This document shows positions 16,094 through 25,300 of a DNA stretch of 64,000 nucleotides, piece by piece (position 1 is the first letter of the stretch; the number at the start of each line of letters is the position of its first letter). The notes beneath the pieces are model-generated. The model was not told the origin of the DNA. It ran no database searches and saw nothing but the letters and a program-made list of their open reading frames with translations. Position numbers and translations under genes: made by a program. The stretch covers positions 62,001 to 126,000 of the forward strand of contig JAEWLW010000054.1 in assembly GCA_023457355.1 (NCBI GenBank), written 5' to 3'. The DNA is from Bacillota bacterium. Its GTDB lineage: Bacteria > Bacillota > Clostridia > Oscillospirales > Ruminococcaceae.

Positions 16094-16812
16094 GACTGAT
16101 CCCCCCCTGACATAATGGCCTGCGAGAGGCTGAGTGCGCCCGAATAAATCGCCTTGCCGCAAATGGCGCCATATAAACCGGCTTTGGCCAACAGGTCAAT
16201 GTCCGAGAGACGCCCGATACCGCCGGATGCAATCACCTTGCAGCCAACCGCATTTTTAAGCTCTGTCAGCTGGTCGACAGAAGGCCCGGAGAGGGTTCCG
16301 TCCCGGGCTATATCTGTAAAGATGATATACTTCACACCTTTATCCGCCATGCGTTTGGCCAGTTCTATAAAATCCACCTCGCTGGCGTCCAGCCAGCCGC
16401 GCGTGGCCACCATGCGGTTTTTAGCGTCAATACCCACAGCGATGCGGTCGCCGAAATGATTCACAGCATCCGCTACCAGCTGCGGATTTTCCAACGCGGC
16501 AGAACCTAAAATCACCCGCTGCACACCACGCGTCAGGTAATATTCCACCGTCTGCATGTCGCGGATGCCGCCGCCAAGTTCCACTTTTAAGTCGGTTTGC
16601 GACGCAATCTCGGTAAACACCGGGGCGTTGACGCGCCCGCCCTGAAGCGCGCCGTCGAGATCGACCATGTGCAGCCACACCGCCCCCGCCGCGCGAAAGG
16701 TCATGGCCGTTTCAAAGGGGTCGTCCGCAACGCGATGCACTGTGGCAAAATCGCCCTTGACCAGCCGCACACAGTTGCCGTCTTTGATATCTATTGCCGG
16801 TAAAATAATCAT
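16087..16812 (-). CDS. hisA: ProFAR isomerase
   Basis: A 241-residue TIM barrel paralogous to HisF. D8 lies in [20 protein letters not shown] and the second catalytic aspartate in [15 protein letters not shown]. The GGGIRDMQ loop binds phosphate. It performs the Amadori rearrangement of ProFAR to PRFAR. Overlaps the hisH stop by 4 bp (ATGA), so translation is probably coupled. Confidence 0.97.
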   Translation of the reverse strand: MIILPAIDIKDGNCVRLVKGDFATVHRVADDPFETAMTFRAAGAVWLHMVDLDGALQGGRVNAPVFTEIASQTDLKVELGGGIRDMQTVEYYLTRGVQRVILGSAALENPQLVADAVNHFGDRIAVGIDAKNRMVATRGWLDASEVDFIELAKRMADKGVKYIIFTDIARDGTLSGPSVDQLTELKNAVGCKVIASGGIGRLSDIDLLAKAGLYGAICGKAIYSGALSLSQAIMSGGDQSC

Positions 16813-17414
16813 TTAGCCACCAGCTTTCCAAAGTTTTTGAGCATATTAAGTCCCACTTCGCCGCTTTTCTCGGGGTGGAACTGCGCGCCGATCACGTTTT
16901 TGCTGCCGACCACCGCCGGGACGGTGCAGCCGTATTCGGTGCTGGCCAGAATATACTGCGCGTCGCAAACCGCGGCATAAGAATGCACAAAATAGACGTA
17001 GTCGCCATCTCTGGTATCCGCCAGAATCGGCGAGGACTGATGCAGCGTCAGCGAATTCCATCCGATCTGCGGCAGCTTTAAATCCTTGCAGGGCAACAGG
17101 TCCACAGAACCCGGAATCAGCCCCAACCCGTCGCAATGCTCAAACTCAGTGCCGTAGTCAAACAGAATCTGCATGCCAAGGCAAATGCCCAAAAACGGCT
17201 TTTTCTCCGCCTGTGTTTTAAGCGTCGGAATCAGGCCGGTGGCCGCAAGCTTTTTCATCGCATCCGGGAACGCCCCCACGCCCGGCAGAATAATGCCGTC
17301 GGACGCTTCCAGTTCGGAGGCGTCGTTCGTGATCACCGTTTCCAGAGAAAGAAAATCGCAGGCGTTCTTCACACTGAAAAGATTCCCCGCGCCATAGTCG
17401 ACAATTGCAAGCAT
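16809..17414 (-). CDS. hisH: Imidazole glycerol phosphate synthase, glutamine amidotransferase subunit
   Basis: A 201-residue class I glutaminase with nucleophile C78 (LGICLGMQ) and the H180/E182 pair in GAQFHPEKSG. It supplies ammonia to HisF. The open frame extends 60 codons upstream, but the ATG at 17414 has GAGGAG 8 bp away and the protein then starts MLAIVDYGAGNLFSVKNA as the family does. A 28-bp gap separates it from hisB. Confidence 0.96.
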   Translation of the reverse strand: MLAIVDYGAGNLFSVKNACDFLSLETVITNDASELEASDGIILPGVGAFPDAMKKLAATGLIPTLKTQAEKKPFLGICLGMQILFDYGTEFEHCDGLGLIPGSVDLLPCKDLKLPQIGWNSLTLHQSSPILADTRDGDYVYFVHSYAAVCDAQYILASTEYGCTVPAVVGSKNVIGAQFHPEKSGEVGLNMLKNFGKLVAK

Positions 17415-17442
17415 AAAAATTCTCCTCTCACCCGGAAGGTCG

Positions 17443-18024
17443 TTACAAGCAGCCCTTGGTAGAAAGGACCACCTTTTCTTTTTGAACGGCAATCGCCATT
17501 TTAACAGCATGCGCCGCCGCCTTAAAGATTGCCTCGGCCTTATGGTGGTCGTTACTGCCGTACAGCAGCCTGATATGCAGCGTGACGGCGGCATTCATTG
17601 CAAAAGCCCGCCAGAATTCCTCAACCATCTGAGTGTCCATCGCGCCGATCTGAGCACTTTTGAACGTGGCATCAAACACCAGATAGGCCCTGCCGCTGAT
17701 ATCGATGGCCGACATCGCCAGCGCTTCATCCATCGGCAGCATAAAGTGCCCGTAGCGCGCAATGCCCGAACGGTCGCCGACGGCCTGTAAAAACGCCTGC
17801 CCCAGCACAATGCCGACATCCTCGACGGTATGGTGGCAGTCCACCGCCAAATCGCCGTTGCAGCGCACCGAAAGATCAACGCCGGAATGGACGGCAAATG
17901 CCGTCAGCATATGGTCAAAAAAACCGACGCCGGTGTTGATATCCGCCTTGCCGGTTCCGTCCAGGTTTAAGGACAGCGCAATATCGGTCTCTCTGGTTTT
18001 TCGGATGATGGTCGCGGTTCTCAT
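17443..18024 (-). CDS. hisB: Imidazoleglycerol-phosphate dehydratase
   Basis: A 193-residue monofunctional dehydratase of the two-repeat fold. Manganese-binding clusters appear as GFFDHML (residues 34-40), DCHHTVED (about 63-70) and NDHHKAEA (about 160-167). It converts IGP to imidazole acetol phosphate. The histidinol-phosphatase domain found in enterobacterial HisB is absent, as usual in Firmicutes. It is followed by hisH and preceded by hisC. Confidence 0.97.
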   Translation of the reverse strand: MRTATIIRKTRETDIALSLNLDGTGKADINTGVGFFDHMLTAFAVHSGVDLSVRCNGDLAVDCHHTVEDVGIVLGQAFLQAVGDRSGIARYGHFMLPMDEALAMSAIDISGRAYLVFDATFKSAQIGAMDTQMVEEFWRAFAMNAAVTLHIRLLYGSNDHHKAEAIFKAAAHAVKMAIAVQKEKVVLSTKGCL

Positions 18025-18039
18025 GGCAAACGCCTCCCC

Positions 18040-19095
18040 TTATCTGGTTAAAATGGTCTCAAGCGCATCCAGTACACGGTTTAAGATATCCTCTCTGGCG
18101 ACGCTTATGCGAATAAGATGTTCATCAAACTGCCGCAATGAAATATCTTCTTGATGCAGCGCGTCGCTGACGGCCCCGGCGTCTTCCAGCCACAGCAAAA
18201 CAAAGTTGACCACCGATGGATAAATAATCATCTTCTGTTTTGAACGTTCGGCAATTTCGGCCAGCCGGCTTTTCATAATAGCCATCATCCGGCCGATTTC
18301 GGCAAGCGTCGCCTGCCGGTATTCGGGGTGTTCCAACAAAATAGTAGCAATCATCTGATCCACCGAGCTGACGTTGTAGGCGTCGCGCACCGAGCGCAGC
18401 GCGTAAGTCAGCTTCGGCGTTGAAACAGCGAAGCCGGTGCGGATGCCCGCCGCGCCCATCGCCTTGGAAAGCGTGCGCAACACGATCAGATTTTCATATC
18501 GGCCCGCCAGATCGAGAACCGACTGGTCGGAAAAATCCATGTAGGCCTCGTCTACAACCACAAGGCAATCCACCGATTCAATCAGCCGGATGACCTGTGC
18601 ACGCGGCAGCTGCGCGCCGCTGGGGTTGTTGGGATTTGAAAAAATCACGAGGTCGGCATTGTGAGCCCTGGCCCCCTCGATCAGCATATCCGCCGTGAAG
18701 GTCATGTCGGGCAGGCGCGCAAGCTTGACAGCGTTGCGCCCAAAAATCGCGGCGTTGCTCCAGTAGCTGCCAAAATCGCGCTCAAAGCCCAGCACAACGC
18801 CCCCCGGCGGAATCAGCCGCCCGATGATCATGTTGATCAGTTCGTCCGAGCCGTTGCCCGGCACGACGCATTCGGCATCGACCGAGAACGCCTTGGCGTA
18901 AGCATTGCGCAGCGCAACGGTGCGGTCGTCCGGGTAACAGTTTAAATTCAGCTTTGTCGTTATCGCCTGCGCAATCTCTTCCAGCAACGCCGGGGGCATG
19001 GGGACACAGCTTTCGTTGGCATCCAGACGCGTGGTGTAATCGGTGCCGCAGTAGGAAAAGGGCGAAAGTGTTTCCAAAGCAGAGTTTAATCTCAT
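18040..19095 (-). CDS. hisC: Histidinol-phosphate aminotransferase
   Basis: A 351-residue fold-type I PLP enzyme. K211 in LRTLSKAMGAAGIRTGF is the PLP lysine. NPNNPSG (154-160) and DEAYMDF (182-188) are the other cofactor contacts, and TRLDANESC near the N-terminus is typical of HisC. It transfers an amino group from glutamate to imidazole acetol phosphate. 15 bp separate it from hisB and 20 bp from hisD. Confidence 0.96.
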   Translation of the reverse strand: MRLNSALETLSPFSYCGTDYTTRLDANESCVPMPPALLEEIAQAITTKLNLNCYPDDRTVALRNAYAKAFSVDAECVVPGNGSDELINMIIGRLIPPGGVVLGFERDFGSYWSNAAIFGRNAVKLARLPDMTFTADMLIEGARAHNADLVIFSNPNNPSGAQLPRAQVIRLIESVDCLVVVDEAYMDFSDQSVLDLAGRYENLIVLRTLSKAMGAAGIRTGFAVSTPKLTYALRSVRDAYNVSSVDQMIATILLEHPEYRQATLAEIGRMMAIMKSRLAEIAERSKQKMIIYPSVVNFVLLWLEDAGAVSDALHQEDISLRQFDEHLIRISVAREDILNRVLDALETILTR

Positions 19096-19115
19096 CGTAC
19101 AAATCCCCTTTCTTG

Positions 19116-20411
19116 CTAAAACGCGTCGTCAAGTCTTACCTGAACCGCGTTGCCGTGGGCCGAAAGTCCTTCGCGCGCCGCAATGGTTAAAATATCGGCG
19201 GCACTTTGCTGCATCGCTTCTTTTGTGTAGTATAAAAACGCGCTGCGCTTGACAAAGCTATCCACGCCCAGCGGAGAGAAAAACCGGGCGGTACCGCTCG
19301 TCGGCAGCACATGATTTGGGCCCGCGTAATAATCGCCCAGCGGCTCCGGGGTGTATTCCCCGAGAAATACCGAACCGGCGTTATCCAAGACGCCCACCAG
19401 ACGCATCGGATCTCGGACCTGCACCTCCAGATGTTCGGGCGCTAAGGTATTGGCCAGCTCGACCATCTGCGCCTCATTCCCGCACAGGATGATCGCGCCG
19501 TAACCTTTAAGCGACGCCTCTATAATCTCGCGCCGCGGCTGCGTCTGAATCTGGCGCGCCAGCGCTTCAACCGTCTCTTTGGCCAGCCGTTCGCTCGTGG
19601 TCAGCAGCACGGCGGAAGCCATGCGGTCGTGTTCGGCCTGCCCCATCAGGTCGGCGGCAACAAAGCTTGCGTTGGCGGTGTCATCCGCCATAATCAAAAT
19701 TTCGCTCGGGCCTGCGATCATGTCGATATCGACGACGCCGAACAGCAGCTTTTTAGCGGTCGCAACAAAAATATTGCCGGGACCGACAATTTTATCCACC
19801 CTGGGCACGCTCTGCGTCCCAAATGCCAGCGCCGCCACAGCCTGTGCGCCCCCCATGAGGAAGACGCGGTCGACGCCGCAGATCGCCGCCGCCGTCAAAA
19901 TATCGGGGTTGGGCTTGCCGTCGGGGCCGGGTGGCGTGACCATAATCAGCTCCTCAACGCCCGCGATTTTGGCGGGGATCGCGTTCATCAGCACCGAGGA
20001 TGGATAGGCTGCCGTGCCGCCGGGCACATAGAGCCCCACCCGCTTCAGGCCCCGCACCCGCTGGCCCAGAATAACGCCGTTGGGCTGCGCGTCGATAAAG
20101 CTCTGTGCTTTTTGCCGCTGATGGAACGCGGCGATATTCTCCTGCGCGTTTAAAATAGCGCTGACAAAATCGGGGTCGGCCTCGGTCAGCGCATCGTTAA
20201 TCTGCTCGCGCGGCACCTCAAAGTGCTCCGGGCAACGCTTATCAAATTTGGCGGTATATTCCCGCACCGCCTCGTCGCCGCGGGTGCGCACCGCTTCAAT
20301 AATATCGGAAACGGTGGCGGTCACCGCGCGGTCGGTTTCCATCGAGCGGTTTCGCATTTTTTCAAATAATGCGTATTCGCTTGCGCCGTCGGCCTGAATA
20401 GTTTTAATCAT
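19116..20411 (-). CDS. hisD: Histidinol dehydrogenase
   Basis: A 431-residue zinc enzyme that oxidises histidinol to histidine in two NAD-dependent steps. Family landmarks are YVPGGTAAYPSSVLMNAIPA (about 129-148), IVGPGNIFVATAKK, DMIAGPSEILIMAD and the zinc/catalytic region DLMGQAEHDRMASAVLLT. The C-terminal LGDYYAGPNHVLPTSGTARF is also conserved. Starts at the ATG that overlaps the hisG stop by 4 bp. Confidence 0.97.
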   Translation of the reverse strand: MIKTIQADGASEYALFEKMRNRSMETDRAVTATVSDIIEAVRTRGDEAVREYTAKFDKRCPEHFEVPREQINDALTEADPDFVSAILNAQENIAAFHQRQKAQSFIDAQPNGVILGQRVRGLKRVGLYVPGGTAAYPSSVLMNAIPAKIAGVEELIMVTPPGPDGKPNPDILTAAAICGVDRVFLMGGAQAVAALAFGTQSVPRVDKIVGPGNIFVATAKKLLFGVVDIDMIAGPSEILIMADDTANASFVAADLMGQAEHDRMASAVLLTTSERLAKETVEALARQIQTQPRREIIEASLKGYGAIILCGNEAQMVELANTLAPEHLEVQVRDPMRLVGVLDNAGSVFLGEYTPEPLGDYYAGPNHVLPTSGTARFFSPLGVDSFVKRSAFLYYTKEAMQQSAADILTIAAREGLSAHGNAVQVRLDDAF

Positions 20412-21049
20412 TTTACCGCCTCCTTTGCCCGATTCAAGCGGTCCACAATCTCTTCAATCTGGTCCTTGGAAAGCTTAAGGCTCGCGATATTCACAATCAC
20501 ACGGGTGGAAACATCCAAAATGGTCTCCACAACCTCCAGCCCGTTTTCAGCTAGCGTTTTGCCGGTTTCGACCAGATCGACAATCGCGTCGGTGATGCCC
20601 AGCACCGGGCCCAGCTCCACCGAGCCCTCTATTTTCAGGATTTTAACATCCATCTGCTTACGTGCAAAATACTCGGCGGCAATTTTCGGGTATTTGCTGG
20701 CAATCCGCCTGGCGGCGTAGCCTTCAAAAAAATCCTTGCCCTTTGGCGCGGCCAGCACCATGCGGCACTTGCCGATGCCCAAATCCGCCATCTCGTAAAA
20801 GGAACGGCCATTCTCCAAGATCGTATCCTTGCCGACAATGCCGATATCGCAGGCGCCGGTTTCGACATAGGTGATAACATCGGCCGCCTTGGCAAAAACA
20901 ACGTCGATCTCGCCGCCGTCGGTCGGGACGATGAGGCGTCTGCCCTTATCTTTAAGCCCTTCGCAGCCGTAGCCCGCCTTTTCGAGCAGCGCGATGGCGC
21001 CCTTCTCGATGCGGCCCTTGGTCAGTGCCATCCGAATGGTCTTACTCAC
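20408..21049 (-). CDS. hisG: ATP phosphoribosyltransferase, short form
   Basis: A 213-residue catalytic subunit (IRMALTKGRIEKGAIALLEKAGY at the start; DIGIVGKDTILE and EGSVELGPVLGITDAIVDLVETGKTL later). It lacks the C-terminal regulatory domain, so it belongs to the HisG-short class that needs HisZ for activity and histidine feedback. HisZ is encoded just upstream with a 4-bp overlap. It commits PRPP and ATP to histidine synthesis. Confidence 0.97.
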   Translation of the reverse strand: MSKTIRMALTKGRIEKGAIALLEKAGYGCEGLKDKGRRLIVPTDGGEIDVVFAKAADVITYVETGACDIGIVGKDTILENGRSFYEMADLGIGKCRMVLAAPKGKDFFEGYAARRIASKYPKIAAEYFARKQMDVKILKIEGSVELGPVLGITDAIVDLVETGKTLAENGLEVVETILDVSTRVIVNIASLKLSKDQIEEIVDRLNRAKEAVK

Positions 21050-22230
21050 GCCAGCACCTCCCTGCTATCGCTGCCGGTGACAACAAATGTGCGGTCAAAG
21101 CCGCTTTGCGCAGCGGCGTCGGCCACCGCTTCCACGGGAATAAGCTGCGCGCAAAAACGCTGACTGCTCAGACGCTCCAGCAGCTCAAATGCCAGCTTGA
21201 TATCGCTGTTTTCATCCACCAGCACCGCAGCGGACGGCAGCTTGATGACGGCGGTTGCCTCGGCCTTTTCACACAGCAGGTCGAGGTTGATGCCAAAGCC
21301 GGTGGCCGGGCGGTCCTCGCCAAACTCCTTGATCAGTCCGTCATAACGCCCGCCGGAAAGCACCGGTTCACCGGCGCCCGCCGTGTAGCCGCGGAAAATG
21401 ATGCCGGTATAATAATCCGCCTGATTGACCAATCCCAGATCGATGGTCAGGTGGCTACCCAGCCCCAGCACCGAGAGCGAACGGTAAATATAGGCGAGGT
21501 AATCCAGCGCCTTGTCGGCCGCTGCGCTCGAAAAGAGCGAACGCGCTTCATCAAGTACCGCCGCCGAGCCGAAGAGCGCCGGCAGCTTTTTAAGCGCTTT
21601 CTGCGCCGGAAAATCTGCAAACGGCTCCAGCAGCTGGTCCAGCGCCGGAAAGTTCTTATGCTCCACCAGCTCTCTGATCTGCTCGCGGGTGGCGGCGTCG
21701 GTGTTCAGGCTGTCAACCAGCGCGTTGAAATAGCCGATGTGACACAATTCCAGCTGGTAGTCCGCTCCGCAGACAGAGCTCAGACTGCGGCAGGCCAGCT
21801 CGACAATCTCAACATCGCAAATCGGCAGACCGGCGCCAATGTATTCGACGCCCATCTGGGCAATTTCACCCGAGATCCCGGAATTGCCGTCGGCGTGACG
21901 GTAAATATTTTCGTTATAATAAATGCGCAGCGGCCCGGTCTCATTTTTTAAGCGCGAAGCGATCAGGCGTGCAATCGGGATGGTGCAATCGGGCCGCAAA
22001 ATCAGGATACGCCCGGTATGATCCACCAGTTTATAGATGCTCTCCTGCGGAAAGTAGGCCCGCGCGGTATCGAAAACATCGTAATATTCCAGCACGGGGG
22101 TTGAAACCTCGCCAAATCCCCGCGATTCAAACAGCGCCCGCAGCGCACTGGCAAAACGGGCGCGCTTCTCGCACTCGTCAAACAGCCGATCCTTGGTGCC
22201 GTCCGGCGTAATTTTGCTGAACTGATTCAT
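21046..22230 (-). CDS. hisZ: ATP phosphoribosyltransferase regulatory subunit
   Basis: A 394-residue HisRS-like protein without the anticodon-binding function of a true synthetase. Visible are TPDGTKDRLFDECEKRARF, the motif 2-like LRPDCTIPIARLIAS and AGEPVLSGGRYDGLIKEFG in motif 3. It forms the HisZ-HisG octamer and carries the histidine feedback site. First gene of the operon; an own promoter lies 65-90 bp upstream. A genuine hisS should exist elsewhere. Confidence 0.94.
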   Translation of the reverse strand: MNQFSKITPDGTKDRLFDECEKRARFASALRALFESRGFGEVSTPVLEYYDVFDTARAYFPQESIYKLVDHTGRILILRPDCTIPIARLIASRLKNETGPLRIYYNENIYRHADGNSGISGEIAQMGVEYIGAGLPICDVEIVELACRSLSSVCGADYQLELCHIGYFNALVDSLNTDAATREQIRELVEHKNFPALDQLLEPFADFPAQKALKKLPALFGSAAVLDEARSLFSSAAADKALDYLAYIYRSLSVLGLGSHLTIDLGLVNQADYYTGIIFRGYTAGAGEPVLSGGRYDGLIKEFGEDRPATGFGINLDLLCEKAEATAVIKLPSAAVLVDENSDIKLAFELLERLSSQRFCAQLIPVEAVADAAAQSGFDRTFVVTGSDSREVLA

Positions 22231-22292
22231 TGAGACCCCCGCAATTCATTATGTATTATCCGCGCATCGCTTTAGTGCGCTAACATATTAAC

Positions 22293-22321
22293 ATATTAGC
22301 GTCTAAATGACTTTTTGTCAA
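22293..22321 (-). promoter_or_regulatory. his operon promoter with overlapping near-palindrome
   Basis: On the minus strand, TTGACA (22316-22321), a 17-bp spacer and TAATAT (22293-22298). The -10 lies at the edge of a near-palindrome, GCTAATATGTTAATATGTTAGC, which is a plausible repressor site. The leader is only about 60 nt, too short for a T-box. Confidence 0.7.
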
Positions 22322-25300
22322 CTAGAATAAAGAAATTTGGTTTGTTTCAGGCAAATCACCAAAAGCGCCCAGATTTTTAAGCGATTCAATGACCGTTTTA
22401 GATACACCCGCATGCTCGGCGAACTCATCAATGGATAAAAACGGGCCTTTTTGCGCCGCCTCATACAGCCCCTGCGCCGCCGTACCGCCCACGCCCTTGA
22501 GCGCGCCAAACGGTAGCCGCAAGCTTTTGCCCTCCACTGTAAAGCGGTCGGCAGCGGAGTGTTGCAGATCAACCGGCAAAAAGCTGTAGCCGCGCGCAAG
22601 CATTTCATAGACAATGCTCAGCACATACATCAGGTTGTCGTCCTTGGCGCTGCGCTCCAACCCCATGCTGCGCAGGCTTTCAATTTTATTTCTGATCGCG
22701 CCCTTGCCCATCAGCGCCAGCTCGGCGTCAAAATCCTCGGGCCGGACGGTAAAATAGGTTGCATAGAATTCCAATGGGCAGTGAATTTTATACCATCCCA
22801 GCTTAACCGCCGACGTAACATAGGCTGCGGCGTGCGCCTTTGGGAACATATACTTGATCTTAAAGCAGCTTTCAATATACCAGTCCGGTACGTCGTGCGC
22901 CTTCATGGTTTTGACCATATCGGGCGTCAGGTTGGCGGCTGCCTTGCCCTTTCGGGTAATTTCCATAATCTTAAATGCCAGCCCCGGGTCAAGCCCCCTG
23001 TGCATCAGGTAAACCATGATGCTGTCACGCGTACCAATGACCTGCGAAATGGTGCAGGTGCCGTTGTGAATCAGCTCCTGCGCGTTACCCAGCCACACAT
23101 CGGTGCCGTGTGAAAGGCCCGAAATCTGCAAGAGATCGGAAAAATTCTTGGGCTGCGCTTCAATGAGCATCTGGCGCACAAAGTTTGTGCCCATCTCCGG
23201 CAGCGCCAGCGAACCGGTGTTGCAGTCAATCTGCTCTTCGGTGACGCCAAGCGCCGCAGGCGACGTAAACAGGCTGATGACCTCGGGGTCGCCGTTTGGC
23301 ACATCGCCTATTTTGACGCCGGTCATGTCCTCCAGGTGCTTGTACATCGTCGGCACGTCGTGCCCAAGCTCGTCAAGCTTCAAAATCGTATCGTGCAGCG
23401 AATGGAAGTCGAAGTGGGTGGTCATCATGCCGGAATCGCTCTTATCCGCCGGGTACTGTACCGGCGTAAAATCGGTGACATCCATGCCACGCGGAATGAC
23501 GACCATGCCGCCCGGGTGCTGGCCCGTCGTACGCTTGACGTCGGTACAGCCGATGGCCAGCCGCTCCTCCTCGGCCTTGTGCACAATGCGATTGCGCTCG
23601 GAAAGATATTTTTTAACGTAGCCATAAGCCGTTTTTTCGGCGATGGTCGAAATGGTGCCGGCTTTATACACCTGCGAGGCACCGAAAAGCTCTTCGGTGT
23701 ATTTGTGGATGCTCGACTGGCATTCGCCCGAGAAGTTTAAGTCGATATCGGGCTGCTTATCGCCATTAAAGCCCAAAAAAGTTTCAAATGGGATATCGTG
23801 GCCGTCCCGCACGCAGTCCGCCCCGCACTTGGGGCAGGTTCTGGGCGGCAAATCGTAACCCGACCCCACCGAGCCGTCGGTGATAAATTCACTGTACTGG
23901 CATTTGGGGCAGGCATAATGCGGCGGCAGCGGGTTGACCTCGGAAATGCCCGACATTGTCGCTGCAAAGGAAGAGCCGACCGAACCACGCGAGCCAACCA
24001 GGTACCCCAGGCTCTCGGACTTCGCCACCAGCTTCTGTGCCGTGATATACATGACCGAAAAGCCGTTTTTGATGATAGAATCGAGTTCCTTTTGCAGGCG
24101 GGTCGCCACCAGCTCCGGCACCGGGTCGCCATAAACGCGCCTGGCACGCTCCCAGCACAGGCGCTCAAGCTCCTCGTCAGAGCCCTCGATGGAGGGCGGG
24201 AAGGTTCCGTCCGGAATCGGTTTAATCGTCTCGATACGGTCGGCAATCATTGCAGGGTTTTTCACCACCAGCTCAAATGCCTTCTGCTTGCCGAAATAAG
24301 AGAACTCCTCCAGCATTTCGTCGGTGGTTTTAAGATAGAGCGGCGCCTGATTATCGGCGTCTGAAAAGCCCTGCCCCGCCATGAGCACGGCACGAAACGC
24401 CGCATCGGCCGGGTTCAGAAAATGCACGTCACCGGTTGCGCAAACTGGAAGACCCAGGTGTTCGCCCACCCGAACAATGGTACGGTTGAAGTCGCGCAAT
24501 TCGTTTTCGGATTTGCAGCGCCCGTTGCGCAGTAAAAATTCGTTGTTGCCGATGGGCTGAATCTCCAAGAAGTCGTAGAACTTGGCAATCTCACACAATT
24601 CGCTAAACTGTGAGCCCTCCAGCATCGCACGGAACAGCTCCCCCGCTTCGCAGGCACTGCCTAAAATCAGCCCCTCGCGCCATTTGATGATGTTGCTTTT
24701 TAAAATACGCGGGGTTTTATAAAAATTATTGACATGACTTTCAGAAATCAGACGATAGAGGTTTTTCAGGCCGGTTAAATTCTCTGCAAAAATAATGATA
24801 TGATAGCTTGGCACCTTTTTAAAGTCGACCGATTCAAGCGCGGTGTTCAGGTCGCGCACCGTTTCGGGCGCGCCGTTCGACTTGATTTTTTCGACCATTT
24901 TAAAGAAAATCTGCGCCAGTGCGCGTGCGTCGTCACAGGCGCGGTGGGCCTGAAACTCGCCCACACTCAGATATTCGGCCAGCTTGCCAAGCTTGAAGGA
25001 TTTCAGCTCCGAATAGACGGCGCGCGCCAGAATCAGCGTATCCACCGCTGTAAAGTTATAAGGCTTGCCGCATCTTCTGGCGGCCACTTTCAGGAATGAA
25101 GTGTCAAAGCGCGCATTATGCGCAATTAAAACGGCATTGTCGCCGCCGCAGAATTCATAGAACTGCGCCAGCGCCTGCGCTTCATCCGGCGCGCCAGCCA
25201 GCATTTCATCTGTAATGTGAGTAAGCTTTACAATTTCGGGCGACAGGGTCTGCTGGGGGTCTACAAAGATATCAAACTCGCCGATGATCTCGCCGTTCTT

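Noticed and set aside
21025..21951. A 308-codon plus-strand open frame opposite hisZ
   Set aside because: Composition shadow; Arg/Gln-rich product and no start signals.
22231..22292. T-box or histidine attenuator in front of hisZ
   Set aside because: The leader from the promoter is only about 60 nt, and no stretch of His codons, specifier loop or terminator is present.
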